Source of the DNA: Bolinopsis microptera
Lineage: Eukaryota > Ctenophora > Tentaculata > Lobata > Bolinopsidae
Length of the DNA stretch: 64,000 nt
Assembly: GCF_026151205.1 (NCBI RefSeq)
Contig: NC_087077.1
Location: 868,001 to 932,000 of the forward strand
Reading direction: 5' to 3'
Shown: piece by piece, positions 32,520-43,716 of the stretch
How the letters are laid out: every line of letters starts with the position of its first letter
Position numbering within the stretch: the first letter of the stretch is position 1
Notes under the pieces: generated by a model
Databases searched by the model: none
Told to the model about the DNA's origin: nothing
The model's input: only the letters and a program-made list of their open reading frames with translations
Made by a program: the position numbers and the translations under genes

Positions 32520-35500
32520 ATGTATTGGTTGCGGATAATTTCAACGATTATTTTCAAACTGACGAGTTGTTCTTCTGGACCACCAACTAAGGGTAAGTTT
32601 TTCTACTTTTTCTACTTTTTCTGCAAAAACATGTCATTACATGGATACAAATAACATTTTATCAAATTAAGATCCTGTTAGCAGTTACTGGGCCGCGCTC
32701 AGCCTGTCATTCCGCCTAATCTCTATTCGTTTATGAACATGATAGCCTGAGGTCCCCGGCCAGGTAAGTTAGCAGCTAATAAAATCCTTTCAGTTGAGTA
32801 CAAGATTACAACGGAAACCAACGATGTTTGGTCTGCAGATACAAATTCAGACGTTTACTACACAATCATTGGAACCGGAGGGACCACGTCAGAGCACTTA
32901 ACTGATAATGATGGAGATGACAGAAAAAGGGGAGAAAATGATACCTACACCATTATGGACAGAGCTAAGATAGGAGAGTTCAGATGTGTCTCAGTGAGAA
33001 TGTCTGGCCCTGATGGATGGTGGTTCACTGAGGTAGGTTCACGCTATGAATAGTATAACTTCATTTGTGGATTTGTCTCGATTTGATCTCGAATATGCAT
33101 TTTTGATATTCGAAACCTAACCAGCTATTCCGATGACATGGCTGCTTTTCATTTTGTTGGACGAGTATCATTGAATATTTCGTGCAGCGATGCTATGCCT
33201 ATGACTAAGCTCTTTCGTTATCTTTGAAGGTCTCACATCAAATTAACTTATAATTGTAATATGAGGTCACAGAAGCGCATTGTCCCACAATTTTTAGTGA
33301 AGCGTGAGAGTCGAGCTGAAATTCAATAACTATGAAAAATTAAAAATTAATGCTTAAAATTCTAAAATAAATTGTTTCTAGATGTTCATCGAGATTGATG
33401 GAAAACCCGTGCCAAAGATAACCAATCATATGGGCTTTTTAGATGATTCTCCAGAAAAATTGAGGGAAGTTGCATTTTGTGTGACCGATTTTGGTAAGTC
33501 TAACCGTCACAAATTATATATTAACGTTATTTCTGTTGTACTTGTCTATCTCAAGCATTTATGTGATTTTTTATTAAGTGAAAGTCTGATTGCTATTGTA
33601 TTTTTCACATATTTTGTACCCTAGAAGATAAAGTGAGAAACAAATGTTCGAGTGACTATCCTTACTCCTTTCTTCAAAACAATTGGTGCTGTACAAGTAG
33701 ACAAGAGGGAACTACCACTGTCGATGACGAAAAACTTTGGTGCAATCAAAGAAAACTAGGAGGTTGGAGCATTTGTTGTGATGGAGACAGCAAAAAGTGT
33801 TTAAATAAACCCTGCTTCGACTATCCTCGACCTGAAGCTGAAGGTGAAGGTCTTATAGTTATACACACCAACATTTCAAGCTGATCCTCTTACCACTAAC
33901 ACAAACACCCGTCTTAAACTCCTCCCTCTCCCCTCCCTCTCCCCTCCCTCTCCCCTCCCTCTCCCCTCCCTCTCCCTTCCCCACAAATGCCTCAACATAG
34001 ATATCATCAATTATAATGTAATAATACTCCGGCAAGTGTGCTTAATCAGTACGCTGTTATCGAATGCCGAAACTTTTCCAAAAGGAATCCCGATGCAGTT
34101 AAAATATATTTGAATCGAAGTAGTGTTTAAGGCGCAGGCTAATATTTCCACCGAAAGCACACTGTCCATTGTTATTATTAATAGATTAGCCCGGCGCGCG
34201 CTACTTCGAAGAAATGTAGACGAGTATATTATGGAGTAACATCCGTCAACCCAAATTGCGCGCATTGTATGCTGTAACTTTTTTCATGGACATCATTCAT
34301 GTTCATGCGAATCAAAATAAAGTCTTTTGCAATGTATTCAGAATTAATGTTTGCAGTTATACAAATCACTTGGAATACTTTTGAAAGAGAATAAAGAATA
34401 ACTAGCTCAAAAACGATACTGACGCATTTCTCCGTGAAAAGCTCAATAGCGTCAGTAGCTTTTAGTTTTGTCGTTAATTGACGCGGACGATGTCAATTCT
34501 TCGCAGCTCGGCGAGGCCTGCAGTACTAATAGCGCATCGTGCCGATCTAGCGAGAAGCATAATTGAGTGCGCGAAGCGGCCTTGACCATTGTTAATGATC
34601 TGGCCCGGCGCGCGCTACTTCGAAGAAAGCGGCGCGCGCTACTTCGAAGAAATTTTGACGAGTAACATCCGTCAAGGCGCGGCCCAGTAACGCATTGCGC
34701 TACAAGTTTTGTTTTCTATCACGTGGTGACCCCCACTATGTCGCTTCACTATAATGGAGTTTCACCCCTGTAGAGTTTCGACGATACAGGGGGAGCCGCG
34801 CACGAGTGCGCGGCGGGTCATTCAACGTATGACAAGTTTTGTCGAGGTGTCTCAAAACTTCGAAAGTAGTTTCATAAAATTATAGGCCCACAATTCACCT
34901 AACCATATAATGTGCTTTCGCGCCACTTCGGGCGCGCTTGTTTCACAAGTCAAGAAAAGCACCTATCCACGAACCCCGATGGGAAGGTTCGTGCGCGCGT
35001 GCGCAGTGCTGACAACAGCGTCTATGTAGCGCAGGTAGTCTTGGCACTTCTCCCTCCAGTATGCAGTAACCACTTTTCAGGTTTCTATAGTGCATAGTGA
35101 CAGTGTATAGGGGTTAATTAGGTATAAACTACAGTACAGTTACAGCTGTACTTACACAGCTGTACTTACACCTACATTCACAAGCATGCAAGCTCACCTG
35201 GTCCAATGAGCGGGAAACGGAGGACAAGGTCTGGTGACGTCATAGTCACGTGACCTCATAGGCTCATAATCACGTGACCTCAGACCCAATCAATGATCAA
35301 TTAGGTTTGGGCATGGTCAGCCCCCTGTCACCCGATCTTGAGGTGACGTACGACACCTCGTTCACGCAATCAATGTCTGAAAGGCTACACACGTCGCATA
35401 TGAGGACAAAAGCGCGGGTAATTTTGGCACCACTGTAGAGTGGTGCCAAAATCGATGGGTGGGTTCATGGCTAGAGCCCTTTTTACCGCCGTGAGGCGGG

Positions 35501-38500
35501 CGCGCGCTACTGCAAGCGCTCTGGATAGAGCAAGGCCCACAATTAAACAAAAAAGAATACATTACCTGCAACCTGGCACGCCAATTTCTGTGCGCGACAC
35601 TCTTTGCAAGCTTCCTAGATGGCCGATGCTTTATGATACATCATATCATTACTATTAGTTTCAAGTTTACACAATATTATTTACTGCATACTGGGCCGCA
35701 CTCAGCTCCTGTCATTCCGCCTAATCTCTATTCTATATGTTTATGAACATGATAGCCTGAGGTCCCCAGGTAAAATATTATTTATTAATAACTTCAAGCA
35801 ATAGCAAACATATTAATTTATTGTCATACGTTGTATGACCCGCCGCGCACGAAGTGCGCGGCTCCCCCTGTATCGTCGAAGACGATACACTATAGTGAAG
35901 CGACCGTGGGGGTCACCACGTGATACAATTAATGGGGGTCACCACGCGATACAATTAATTTAATAAGCGATAAAAAGATCAGGAAAATTGTCTTTTTATT
36001 TGATCCACGTTGCATTTCCCTTTTATTTATGCTTTAGCACGCAATTATATTTATACAAATGAAACATATTTTGTAATTGGTTGAATTGCAATTGTTTATG
36101 ATATTGATATAAGTGAACTTGCTCTAACCAGAGCCCTCTCGCTTGCAGTAGCGCGCGACCGCCGAAACAAGCGCGTCACGCAGTACGCGTAGGCACATGG
36201 CTATGTGAATAAGTGAACAGTAAAACTAAAATGTAAAAAACATTTTGATACCTGCAATTTCAAATCTTAGATTCTTGTAGCGCGATGCACTACTGGGTCG
36301 CGCGCGCATCAAATAATGCTTCTCGCAACCACAGTAGTGTGCAAACCAACATTCGAACCACCAGCAGCTGGTGGTCAATTTCCTACGAACGCGACTTAAT
36401 TTTGGTTCAGACTGGAGTCGAGCGCTACGTTATAGCTGTATATATAGCTCGTTTCACGACGAAATCTTCATTTATTGAGTTTGTCTGTCGATTATGTTGG
36501 AGTTTGTATTTTTAATTTTGTACTCGAATACTGTTAATTTATTTTTATTAAATAGTTGTTTTTCGTAACAGCACACTAGTACGTGATTCCTTTTGTTATT
36601 CTTACATAATTAGGAAGATTTTAAACTTCAATACTATAAATAATCAAATATTTACGAACACCGATCATCGGTATGTACCCATTATGCATTATTGGTATCG
36701 AAGTCTTATGTTGAGCTGGATATCGAAAAATTTCAAAATGTAAGGCTGTAATTTTGTACTTGTTTAGGTGTAGAACTAGGATTAACAACTTGATTGCTAG
36801 GAGCTAGGAAGAGATTTTAGTAATGATGACCCTTTAAACTTAAACTATATCTCTAGTGCACTTCGATCGGTTTTCTTTTCAATTTTGATAAAAACTAGTC
36901 GTGATCTTTGTTTCAGAACTTCACTAATTTATTAAGTTTTGTAGTTTATATAGACGGAACATGAGCAGATACCATTTGATTAATTATAATATATCCGATT
37001 TGAAATATTATTCTGTCGGAGTTTGAGTTCAACATGGACACATTTATTAACATCCCGCATGAATTTGTGTCGTCTTTACAATTTTTTGCGCTGAATTTGT
37101 ATGCTTATTAATACTGCCGCATGATATCAGTAGCTGCTATAAAACTAGAGTGTATAGCATGTGTATTATACGATGTTTCCCACGTAAAAATCGCAGGTTG
37201 TTTTGGTGCGGCTGGGCACTCTACTGGTGATTGACACCAGAGACTGAGAAAAACTTTGACATAATTTTCAAGTTTGATATGACCTAATAACTACCACATT
37301 TACAGGAAGTATGGTAATACATTCTTGTCAGCTGTCTGGGCAAATCTTCTCTCGCAGAATTGGATTAAAATTTAATGTATTTTATTTCTCACTTCCAACG
37401 ATGTCGCAATTATTAGGTAAAATTTGAAGTTATTTTGAGATTCAATTAATAAATTTTAGATTGCAGCTTGATATCACTTAGTATGTACATTGTACTCGGT
37501 TGCAAGGGTAGAACTTATGAGAATACTATCATAGTATTATTGCACTATACTATTATGGGTTCATCAAAGTTCGTATCATGATTTGTCACAATTAAACCAT
37601 CGAGTCACTTGAGGAAACCCGTTAAAGCTCGCAATTGGCGACGAGATAAAGTTTGTGGTACCTCTAGATGTTAAGTTAACTCTTAGGCTCCAATCTTCCT
37701 TACTATACCTACCACTCCTTCTTCCTTGATAAGAAGTAGATCCTTCTTCCCTTCTATCCCGTACTAGCCTACTCAGCTCTCTCCAAACCGTGAACAACTA
37801 CTCCCGGTGCTAGAACTTTAACCGCATAATTATAACAGCACAATTCTTTCGCTTGAATCTCAGTCTGCTGTAAGACTGCTGTACCGGTAGAGTTTTTACT
37901 TGTATGATTCAGCAATCTGCTCTTTAGATGGTACCGTTACCTCCCGCCATAAGACTGTGCCGTCTTGGTGACCTTGAGAATATCATAAGGTCCGATATAT
38001 AAAAGCACTATCCAATATCGAGACCCACTCAGGATCCCAAACCACGACTCCTTTCGGTCGTCTGTACTTGCTTTTTTCCTCCCAGCATGGACTAAGTCAA
38101 TGATACTGTCTTACATCGCTGGCCTTGTTCTTATAAGTGTTCACTCGGCGCTCACAAGATAACATGTTCAGAGATCTGTTGCAGAACCTTGTCGTGCCGT
38201 CATTTATATACTCCTTGACTAAGAGCTACTTTACACCTACAGCAAAAATGTGCTAAATGATACCCATCCTCTCCTCACATTACTGTACTTGCACTTACCA
38301 TCCTCATCTTCGCCATAGAGGTGGTTAAGAGGGCGACGTACACAGCATCTAGCACGAATCCAATAAGTGAGTCTACAGTGCGTGTCGAAATACATTGCAT
38401 GTACCCTTATATATTAATTGAGACAGAATTTTAATAAATCAACAAATTCTTAAAATTTAAAAAGGTAGAATTTAATTCTATGGCATTTATTGAAACCTGC

Positions 38501-41500
38501 TTTTTTAAAGTTGAGAATTGGTTTCAATTTCTAGAATATCACAATAATGTTGACTCAAAACTGTTTCAGGCAGCTATCAAGTCTCAAGATATGACATAAT
38601 TTGATAGAATGTTAGTACCAACGCTATCAGTGCATTGAAGTCGAGTTCTCGATACAGGTATTATAATTAGGTTCTATCGACCGTTTTTGTAGTCTTAACT
38701 CATTTTTATTTGTTATTATACGACCAATTAAAACCTAGCAAACCAGACTTCTTTATGTGCTAAATGTTACTTTAACCTTAATAATAGCAGCATTGTGGCA
38801 GATATCCAGTTACATTTTTTCCAGCCGTATATTATAAATATACAGGGTGGGCCAAAAGTCAGTGTGCAAACGTTGGCATTAATAGCTCAGTCACTGAGTG
38901 CCCAATTGAAATAATTGGTTCTGGTATGACTTACTACCACCACTGGTTCGAGAAATTTGTCAAATCGAAACATATTTGTGTTCATTGTTTTCAAAAGAAG
39001 GTTCATTTTCGCATTTATTTGATAGTTTGGATAATCGGATCGAGCCAAATTTTATTGAATTGTGTTTAGCCATTTAAATTACGTTTGCTCTAAAAAAAAT
39101 GAGAGTATATACAGGGTGGGCCAAAAGTCAGTGTGCAAACGTTGGGTCTTATACCTCCGCCGTGTTTTATATTTGAGAGCTGTTGCTTTGCAGATGGCAT
39201 ACTGTACTTACTGGTTCGAGGATTCCGTCGTCAAAATTTGAAAATTCGAATATTTTAGACCACGCCCATTCAATATTAAAACACCTATATTGTTTTCTCT
39301 GAACATGCTGAACGCCTAATTTTTTCAGAGACGGTAGATTATCAAATGTTGCATATGATCTGAAAACATGAGGCAAAACGGATTAGAAATGACGAAGTTA
39401 TCAAGCATTTTGTGTATCTCGTTAACAAAATTGACTGGGTGATTATGTGACACCGTGACACGACACCTTAATTGGGCAGCCTTAACGATTCCCATAATGT
39501 TTAATGGGTTGGTTATAACCGGGTCACCTTATCACGTGATTAGGTAAACCAATCACCTGATCACACGTAATGAATAAACTCGTTATGCTTCATATCTCGG
39601 TCATCTGAGAAGCTACAGTTCTAATTCTTTCAGGACAAACGTAATTCGAATGGCCAAACACAATTCAATAACATTTAGCTTGATCCGACTATCCAAACTA
39701 TCAAATAAATTTGAAATGAACTTCCATTTGAAAAAAATGAACGCGAATATTTTTCGAGTTGACAAATTCCTCGAACCAGTGGTGGTACTAAGTCATACCA
39801 GAAGGAAGTATTTCAATTGGGCACTCAGTGACTGAGCTATTAAGGCCAACGTTTGCACACTGACTTTTGGCCCACCCTGTATATATTACTCATGCAACTA
39901 AGATAAATTGAGTATAAATACTCAATTTATCTTAGTTTAAGTTGCAAGTTATATAACTCATTTTCTAAAGGTCTCGTAAACTTTAATCAATTACAGAGAG
40001 TGTGGCCTCTTTTTCACTGAAAAGACGCCATCAGATTTCATTGCATTCTGGGACCAATTTTGGTGTGATTTAAAGTATCCTACAAATTGGTGTTTACTGT
40101 TTCGACTTTTGTAAAATCACTGTAACAATATAATCTGTATTCTTATAGTTTCAACCATAATAGTGAAATAGAGGGGCTGGCCAATAGCCACACCCTCTGT
40201 AATTGATTTAAGTCTACGAAACTTTCAGAAATTTGTGTGTAATTCGGAGATAAATTAAACAAGTTGTTATCGGCCACCATGTGTAAACGGAATGTTCTAG
40301 CAGACTGTATAATACTATAACATACATTTTCTTACACACACATAATCTAATCTCTGGAATGTTGCTATGATATCAATGGCAATGTTTTGATACTGTGTAT
40401 TATCATGATTATGCCTTACAGGCCGATCTTCCGATGGAGTTTCGGTTGCCATGGCAACACATCAATATGATAAAGAATTTGTAAACGCAGTCACAACTCT
40501 GTCGTGTACACTGTACGGTGCGAGCGGTTATTTTATGATAGGTAACATCTACTTTTTCAGCATTTGCGGGATGACCAGTTCACACGTATATTTTCGCAGA
40601 CACAACTTCGCATAAAATTATATCCAATTATTCTATAACCAATTATCTACACGGACTTCTGTCTAAATATGAATGAAATCGAGAAAACCAAATATTATAT
40701 GTTTCATCCTGAAGTGCTGAGTTCTCAGGCAGTAAAATCATGATCCTGATAGATATCGAAGTCTCCTTAAATGATTGTCTCTGCTGCTTAATATATCTGG
40801 ATTGTCGTTGGGAGGCGATGCAGATTTGTTTACTTTTAAGGGGGAGGTTCTGCTCAGCAGGAGAAAGAGGTGATGCACATTTTGTATTTGTCTGACATGT
40901 AGGACTTGAGCCACGTTTCCGTAAGTGCAATAAACGGTAACGAGTGGTTTTTGGATTTCTCCTGAATAAGAGCTGAGATTTTTGGCACTTCCCATATACT
41001 CGCACTTGATGCACAGGATTCATGGACTGGACATTTAAGACGAGGCATGAGGAATAACGGGCACGTGCAGTGTATCCTCTGAGGCGGTAGGAACTGCTGG
41101 TAGTGGTATAGTGGGTAGTATATATATATTACTCATGCAACTAAGATAAATTGAGTATAAATACTCAATTTATCTTAGTTTAAGTTGCAAGTTATATAAC
41201 TCATTTTCTTAAGGTCTCGTAAACTTTAATCAATTACAGAGAGTGTGGCCTCTTTTTCACTGAAAAGACGCCATCAGATTTCATTGCATTCTTGGACCAA
41301 TTTTGGTGTGATTTAAAGTATCCTACAAATTGGTGTTTACTGTTTCGACTTTTGTAAAATCACTGTAACAATATAATCTGTATTCTTACAGTTTCAACCA
41401 TAATAGTGAAATAGAGGGGCTGGCCAATAGCCACACCCTCTGTAATTGATTTAAGTCTACGAAACTTTCAGAAATTTGTGTGTAATTCGGAGATAAATTA

Positions 41501-43716
41501 AACAAGTTGTTATCGGCCACCATGTGTAAACGGAATGTTCTAGCAGACTGTATAATACTATAACATACATTTTCTTACACACACATAATCTAATCTCTGG
41601 AATGTTGCTATGATATCAATGGCAATGTTTTGATACTGTGTATTATCATGATTATGCCTTACAGGCCGATCTTCCGATGGAGTTTCGGTTGCCATGGCAA
41701 CACATCAATATGATAAAGAATTTGTAAACGCAGTCACAACTCTGTCGTGTACACTGTACGGTGCGAGCGGTTATTTTATGATAGGTAACATCTACTTTTT
41801 CAGCATTTGCGGGATGACCAGTTCACACGTATATTTTCGCAGACACAACTTCGCATAAAATTATATCCAATTATTCTATAACCAATTATCTACACGGACT
41901 TCTGTCTAAATATGAATGAAATCGAGAAAACCAAATATTATATGTTTCATCCTGAAGTGCTGAGTTCTCAGGCAGTATAATCATGATCCTGATAGATATC
42001 GAAGTCTCCTTAAATGATTGTCTCTGCTGCTTAATATATCTGGATTGTCGTTGGGAGGCGATGCAGATTTGTTTACTTTTAAGGGGGAGGTTCTGCTCAG
42101 CAGGAGAAAGAGGTGATGCACATTTTGTATTTGTCTGACATGTAGGACTTGAGCCACGTTTCCGTAAGTGCAATAAACGGTAACGAGTGGTTTTTGGATT
42201 TCTCCTGAATAAGAGCTGAGATTTTTGGCACTTCCCATATACTCGCACTTGATGCACTAGGATTCATGGACTGGACATTTAAGACGAGGCATGAGGAATA
42301 ACGGGCACGTGCAGTGTATCCTCTGAGGCGGTAGGAACTGCTGGTAGTGGTATAGTGGGAGCGCTGTTCCTGGCTGAAGAGGTGGATGTGGTCTCGGGTA
42401 GTGGTAGGGCATTTGAGTTTGAGGGAGGCTGGACCGGTGGTCGACTATTTCTGATAGGAGTCCGATCCTGGTTTGCATCGTTTCCAACAGTCTCCGTAAC
42501 TATAACAATCCTGTGATCTGGTATTGGTTACTTAAACTTATTTAATTGAACATGGTGTTTGACGTTGGAGCTTATCACTTTACAGTTTACATCACCTTAC
42601 CTGAATAATTGAATAGGATGAATACTGAATAGCATTTATTAATGCTTTCTTTACCCGGAGAACTCTGTTTTACTTGTCCCTCGGTAACACAAGACCGTGA
42701 GCCGTGACACTTAGTCACAATAATTAAGTCATAAGTCAGAAAGAAGTCCATAATTCGTACACCCATGATTATGTTAAATATAGATTGACTCCAGTCTCCA
42801 TTGTTCAATGACTTCGTCAAAATGTTTTAGGAAAATGTTCACAGATTTGTTAATTTTGGACTCAAATTAACGTTGAGAAAAACTGAATTTATTTTGGAAA
42901 AATCCCGGCTAAAACCAAAATCCCGGCCGGTACCGGTACAAAATCGCCAAATACCAGCCGGTATTCCGGCTGCGCCGGTTATATCCCGGTCGAGTTCTGT
43001 CTGAGACCTAATTTTCTCTATTTCTCGTGCAATTTTAGATCAGACACAGTCATCTAAATTATTTAATAAGAAGGTTTAAATTATAAGCAATTAAAAACAG
43101 TTGGGACTATCATTGTTTGTGAGTACATATTATACGAATATAAGGTGGTTAATATAATTATAACACATTTAATATAAAACATTTAAGACACATTTTTTAT
43201 TCCTGCATTGTACTCATTAATTTAACTAGTAATATTATATAAAAACCACATTTCTATTTGTACAGGGAGCTGCTGGTAAACTACCGTCGCTATACATCGA
43301 CTATGACTACAATCCTACTTTTAAAAACAAACTACATACATATCTCACATTTGCGAGGACTACTTCATCACAAGCAAAAAATCGACATTGGTAAATAAAG
43401 GTAGGTTCTTTTCACTGACTTCGTTAAATGAGTTACATATTTTCACACAAATTACGTGCGTGATCATTAAAGGGTTGCTTGTGTGCAGTTACTTCTGGGC
43501 CAGCGCCACCCTGTTGGGAGTTTTCACATAAGTAAATTTGCCGATAATACAATTTTACTCATTCTGGACATGTTACCTATTTTATCATTATACTAGTATT
43601 TCTTCAGGTCTGTCTTCTATAACCACGATGAAAAGAAAAGCTGGGCGAAAACATTTGAGACTGCAGATTGCAGAACTGGAACACTCTATTTGAAGACAGT
43701 GGCTGCTGAGTGCTGA
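32520..43716 (+). CDS. secreted PLAT-domain, cysteine-rich protein (7 exons, exon 5 duplicated)
   Basis: Exons 32520-32592, 32794-33032, 33382-33493, 33625-33843, 40422-40541 (second copy 41665-41784), 43270-43390 and 43608-43716. All junctions are GT-AG and phases match. With one exon 5 the product is 330 residues, with both 370. Residues 1-20 form a signal peptide (MYWLRIISTIIFKLTSC). A PLAT/LH2 domain follows (about 26-118): TETNDVWSADTNSDVYYTI, DRKRGENDTYTI, GEFRCVSVRMSGPDGWWFTE. PLAT domains bind lipids or proteins. Exon 4 encodes an 8-Cys module (DYPYSF, NWCC, WSICCDGD) of a kind I associate with extracellular cnidarian proteins. Exons 5-7 encode an unrecognised C-terminus (HQYDKEFVNAV, LYIDYDYNPTF, SWAKTFETADC). 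Joining exons 5-7 across the 6.6-kb intron 4 rests on phase and orientation only; exon 4 could instead read through to a stop at 33882-33884. Confidence 0.65.
32685..32767 (+). mobile_element. 83-bp micro-MITE, copy 2, in intron 1 of the PLAT gene
   Basis: Same sequence as copy 1 with few changes, from TTACTGGGCCGCGCTCAGCC to CCCGGCCAGGTAA, flanked by the exact duplication GTTAGCAG (32677-32684 and 32768-32775). Its last bases plus the flanking G make CAG|GTAAG, a consensus 5' splice site, 26 bp before the exon 2 boundary. Confidence 0.87.
33920..33982. repeat. pyrimidine microsatellite (CTCCCCTCCCT)n
   Basis: Five or six units of C/T only, shortly after the exon 4 donor. The minus strand has regularly spaced runs of 3-4 G and could form a G-quadruplex; the purine/pyrimidine asymmetry could also form a triplex. 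Confidence 0.85.
34166..34249 (+). repeat. family A fragment
   Basis: Matches the right arm of the 26923-27213 element (CCCGGCGCGCGCTACTTCGA ... AACATCCGTCAA). Confidence 0.65.
34584..34675 (+). repeat. family A fragment joined to a family B end
   Basis: GACCATTGTTAATGATCTGG, then GCGCGCGCTACTTCGAAGAA occurring twice, then AACATCCGTCAA; it runs directly into a family B end (CCCAGTAACGCATTGCGCTA) at 34680-34710. A chimeric or nested arrangement. Confidence 0.6.
34716..35925. mobile_element. 1.2-kb element with long inverted ends, family C
   Basis: The left end TATCACGTGGTGACCCCCAC and the right end GTGGGGGTCACCACGTGATA are inverted, and the arms continue through a hairpin (CCGCGCAC, loop, GTGCGCGG) next to CATACGTTGTATGAC-type palindromes. 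A diverged partial copy is at about 29785-29880. It contains the third micro-MITE. No coding frame is seen. Confidence 0.65.
35681..35773 (+). mobile_element. 93-bp micro-MITE, copy 3
   Basis: The same element with short internal insertions (TTACTGCATACTGGGCCGCA ... GGTCCCCAGGTAA), flanked by the exact duplication AATATTAT (35673-35680 and 35774-35781). Confidence 0.83.
36276..36335 (+). repeat. solo family B inverted end
   Basis: TGTAGCGCGATGCACTACTG and the following CG-rich stretch match the ends of the 27422-28291 element; I found no partner end nearby. Confidence 0.65.
36336..38840. other. part of PLAT intron 4, no exon seen; possible retrotransposon remnant at 37590-38230
   Basis: Mostly AT-rich. 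On the minus strand between about 38100 and 37600, broken frames give KYRRPKGVVVWDPEWVSILD and, in another frame, GPYDILKVTKTAQSYGG, vaguely like the C-terminal region of an LTR-retrotransposon integrase. Weak. Confidence 0.25.
38841..39881. mobile_element. mariner-like MITE, 1.04 kb
   Basis: Inverted ends of about 130 bp beginning TACAGGGTGGGCCAAAAGTC on both sides, at TA dinucleotides, as in Tc1/mariner elements. A third copy of the end stands inside at about 39110. The 1.24-kb tandem duplication starts exactly at its right edge. Confidence 0.7.
39882..42360. repeat. 1.24-kb tandem duplication carrying PLAT exon 5
   Basis: 39882-41116 and about 41122-42360 are almost identical (offset 1,243 bp; only a handful of base differences noticed). 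Each contains a perfect hairpin (TAAGATAAATTGAGTATAAA and its complement), exon 5 with both splice sites, and a minus-strand LINE fragment. The near identity points to a recent event. Confidence 0.88.
40643..41048 (-). mobile_element. LINE endonuclease fragment, copy in first duplicate
   Basis: Minus-strand frame MPRLKCPVHESCASSAS...FIALTETWLKSYMSDK resembles the start of the apurinic-type endonuclease of jockey/CR1-like LINEs (ALTETWL motif). It is cut short soon after. Confidence 0.55.
41886..42487 (-). mobile_element. LINE endonuclease fragment, longer copy in second duplicate
   Basis: Same fragment as in the first duplicate, with extra upstream Pro-rich coding sequence (METMQTRIGLLSEIVDHRSS...) up to 42487. 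One inserted base (CCTAGTGC against CCTGTGC) puts a stop after CPVHES, so this copy differs by a frame change from the first. Confidence 0.55.
42890..43010. repeat. CCGG-rich terminal-type repeat
   Basis: ATCCCGGCCGGTACCGG and related motifs ending in CCCGGTCGAGTTCTGTC resemble the subterminal regions of the hAT-like element at 29411-31922, though the motif differs (CCCGG against ATCCGG). Probably a separate hAT-type end. Confidence 0.4.

Noticed and set aside
39167..39376. Short frames inside the mariner-like MITE
   Set aside because: No transposase motifs (no HTH or DDE/D signature); the element is too short to be autonomous.
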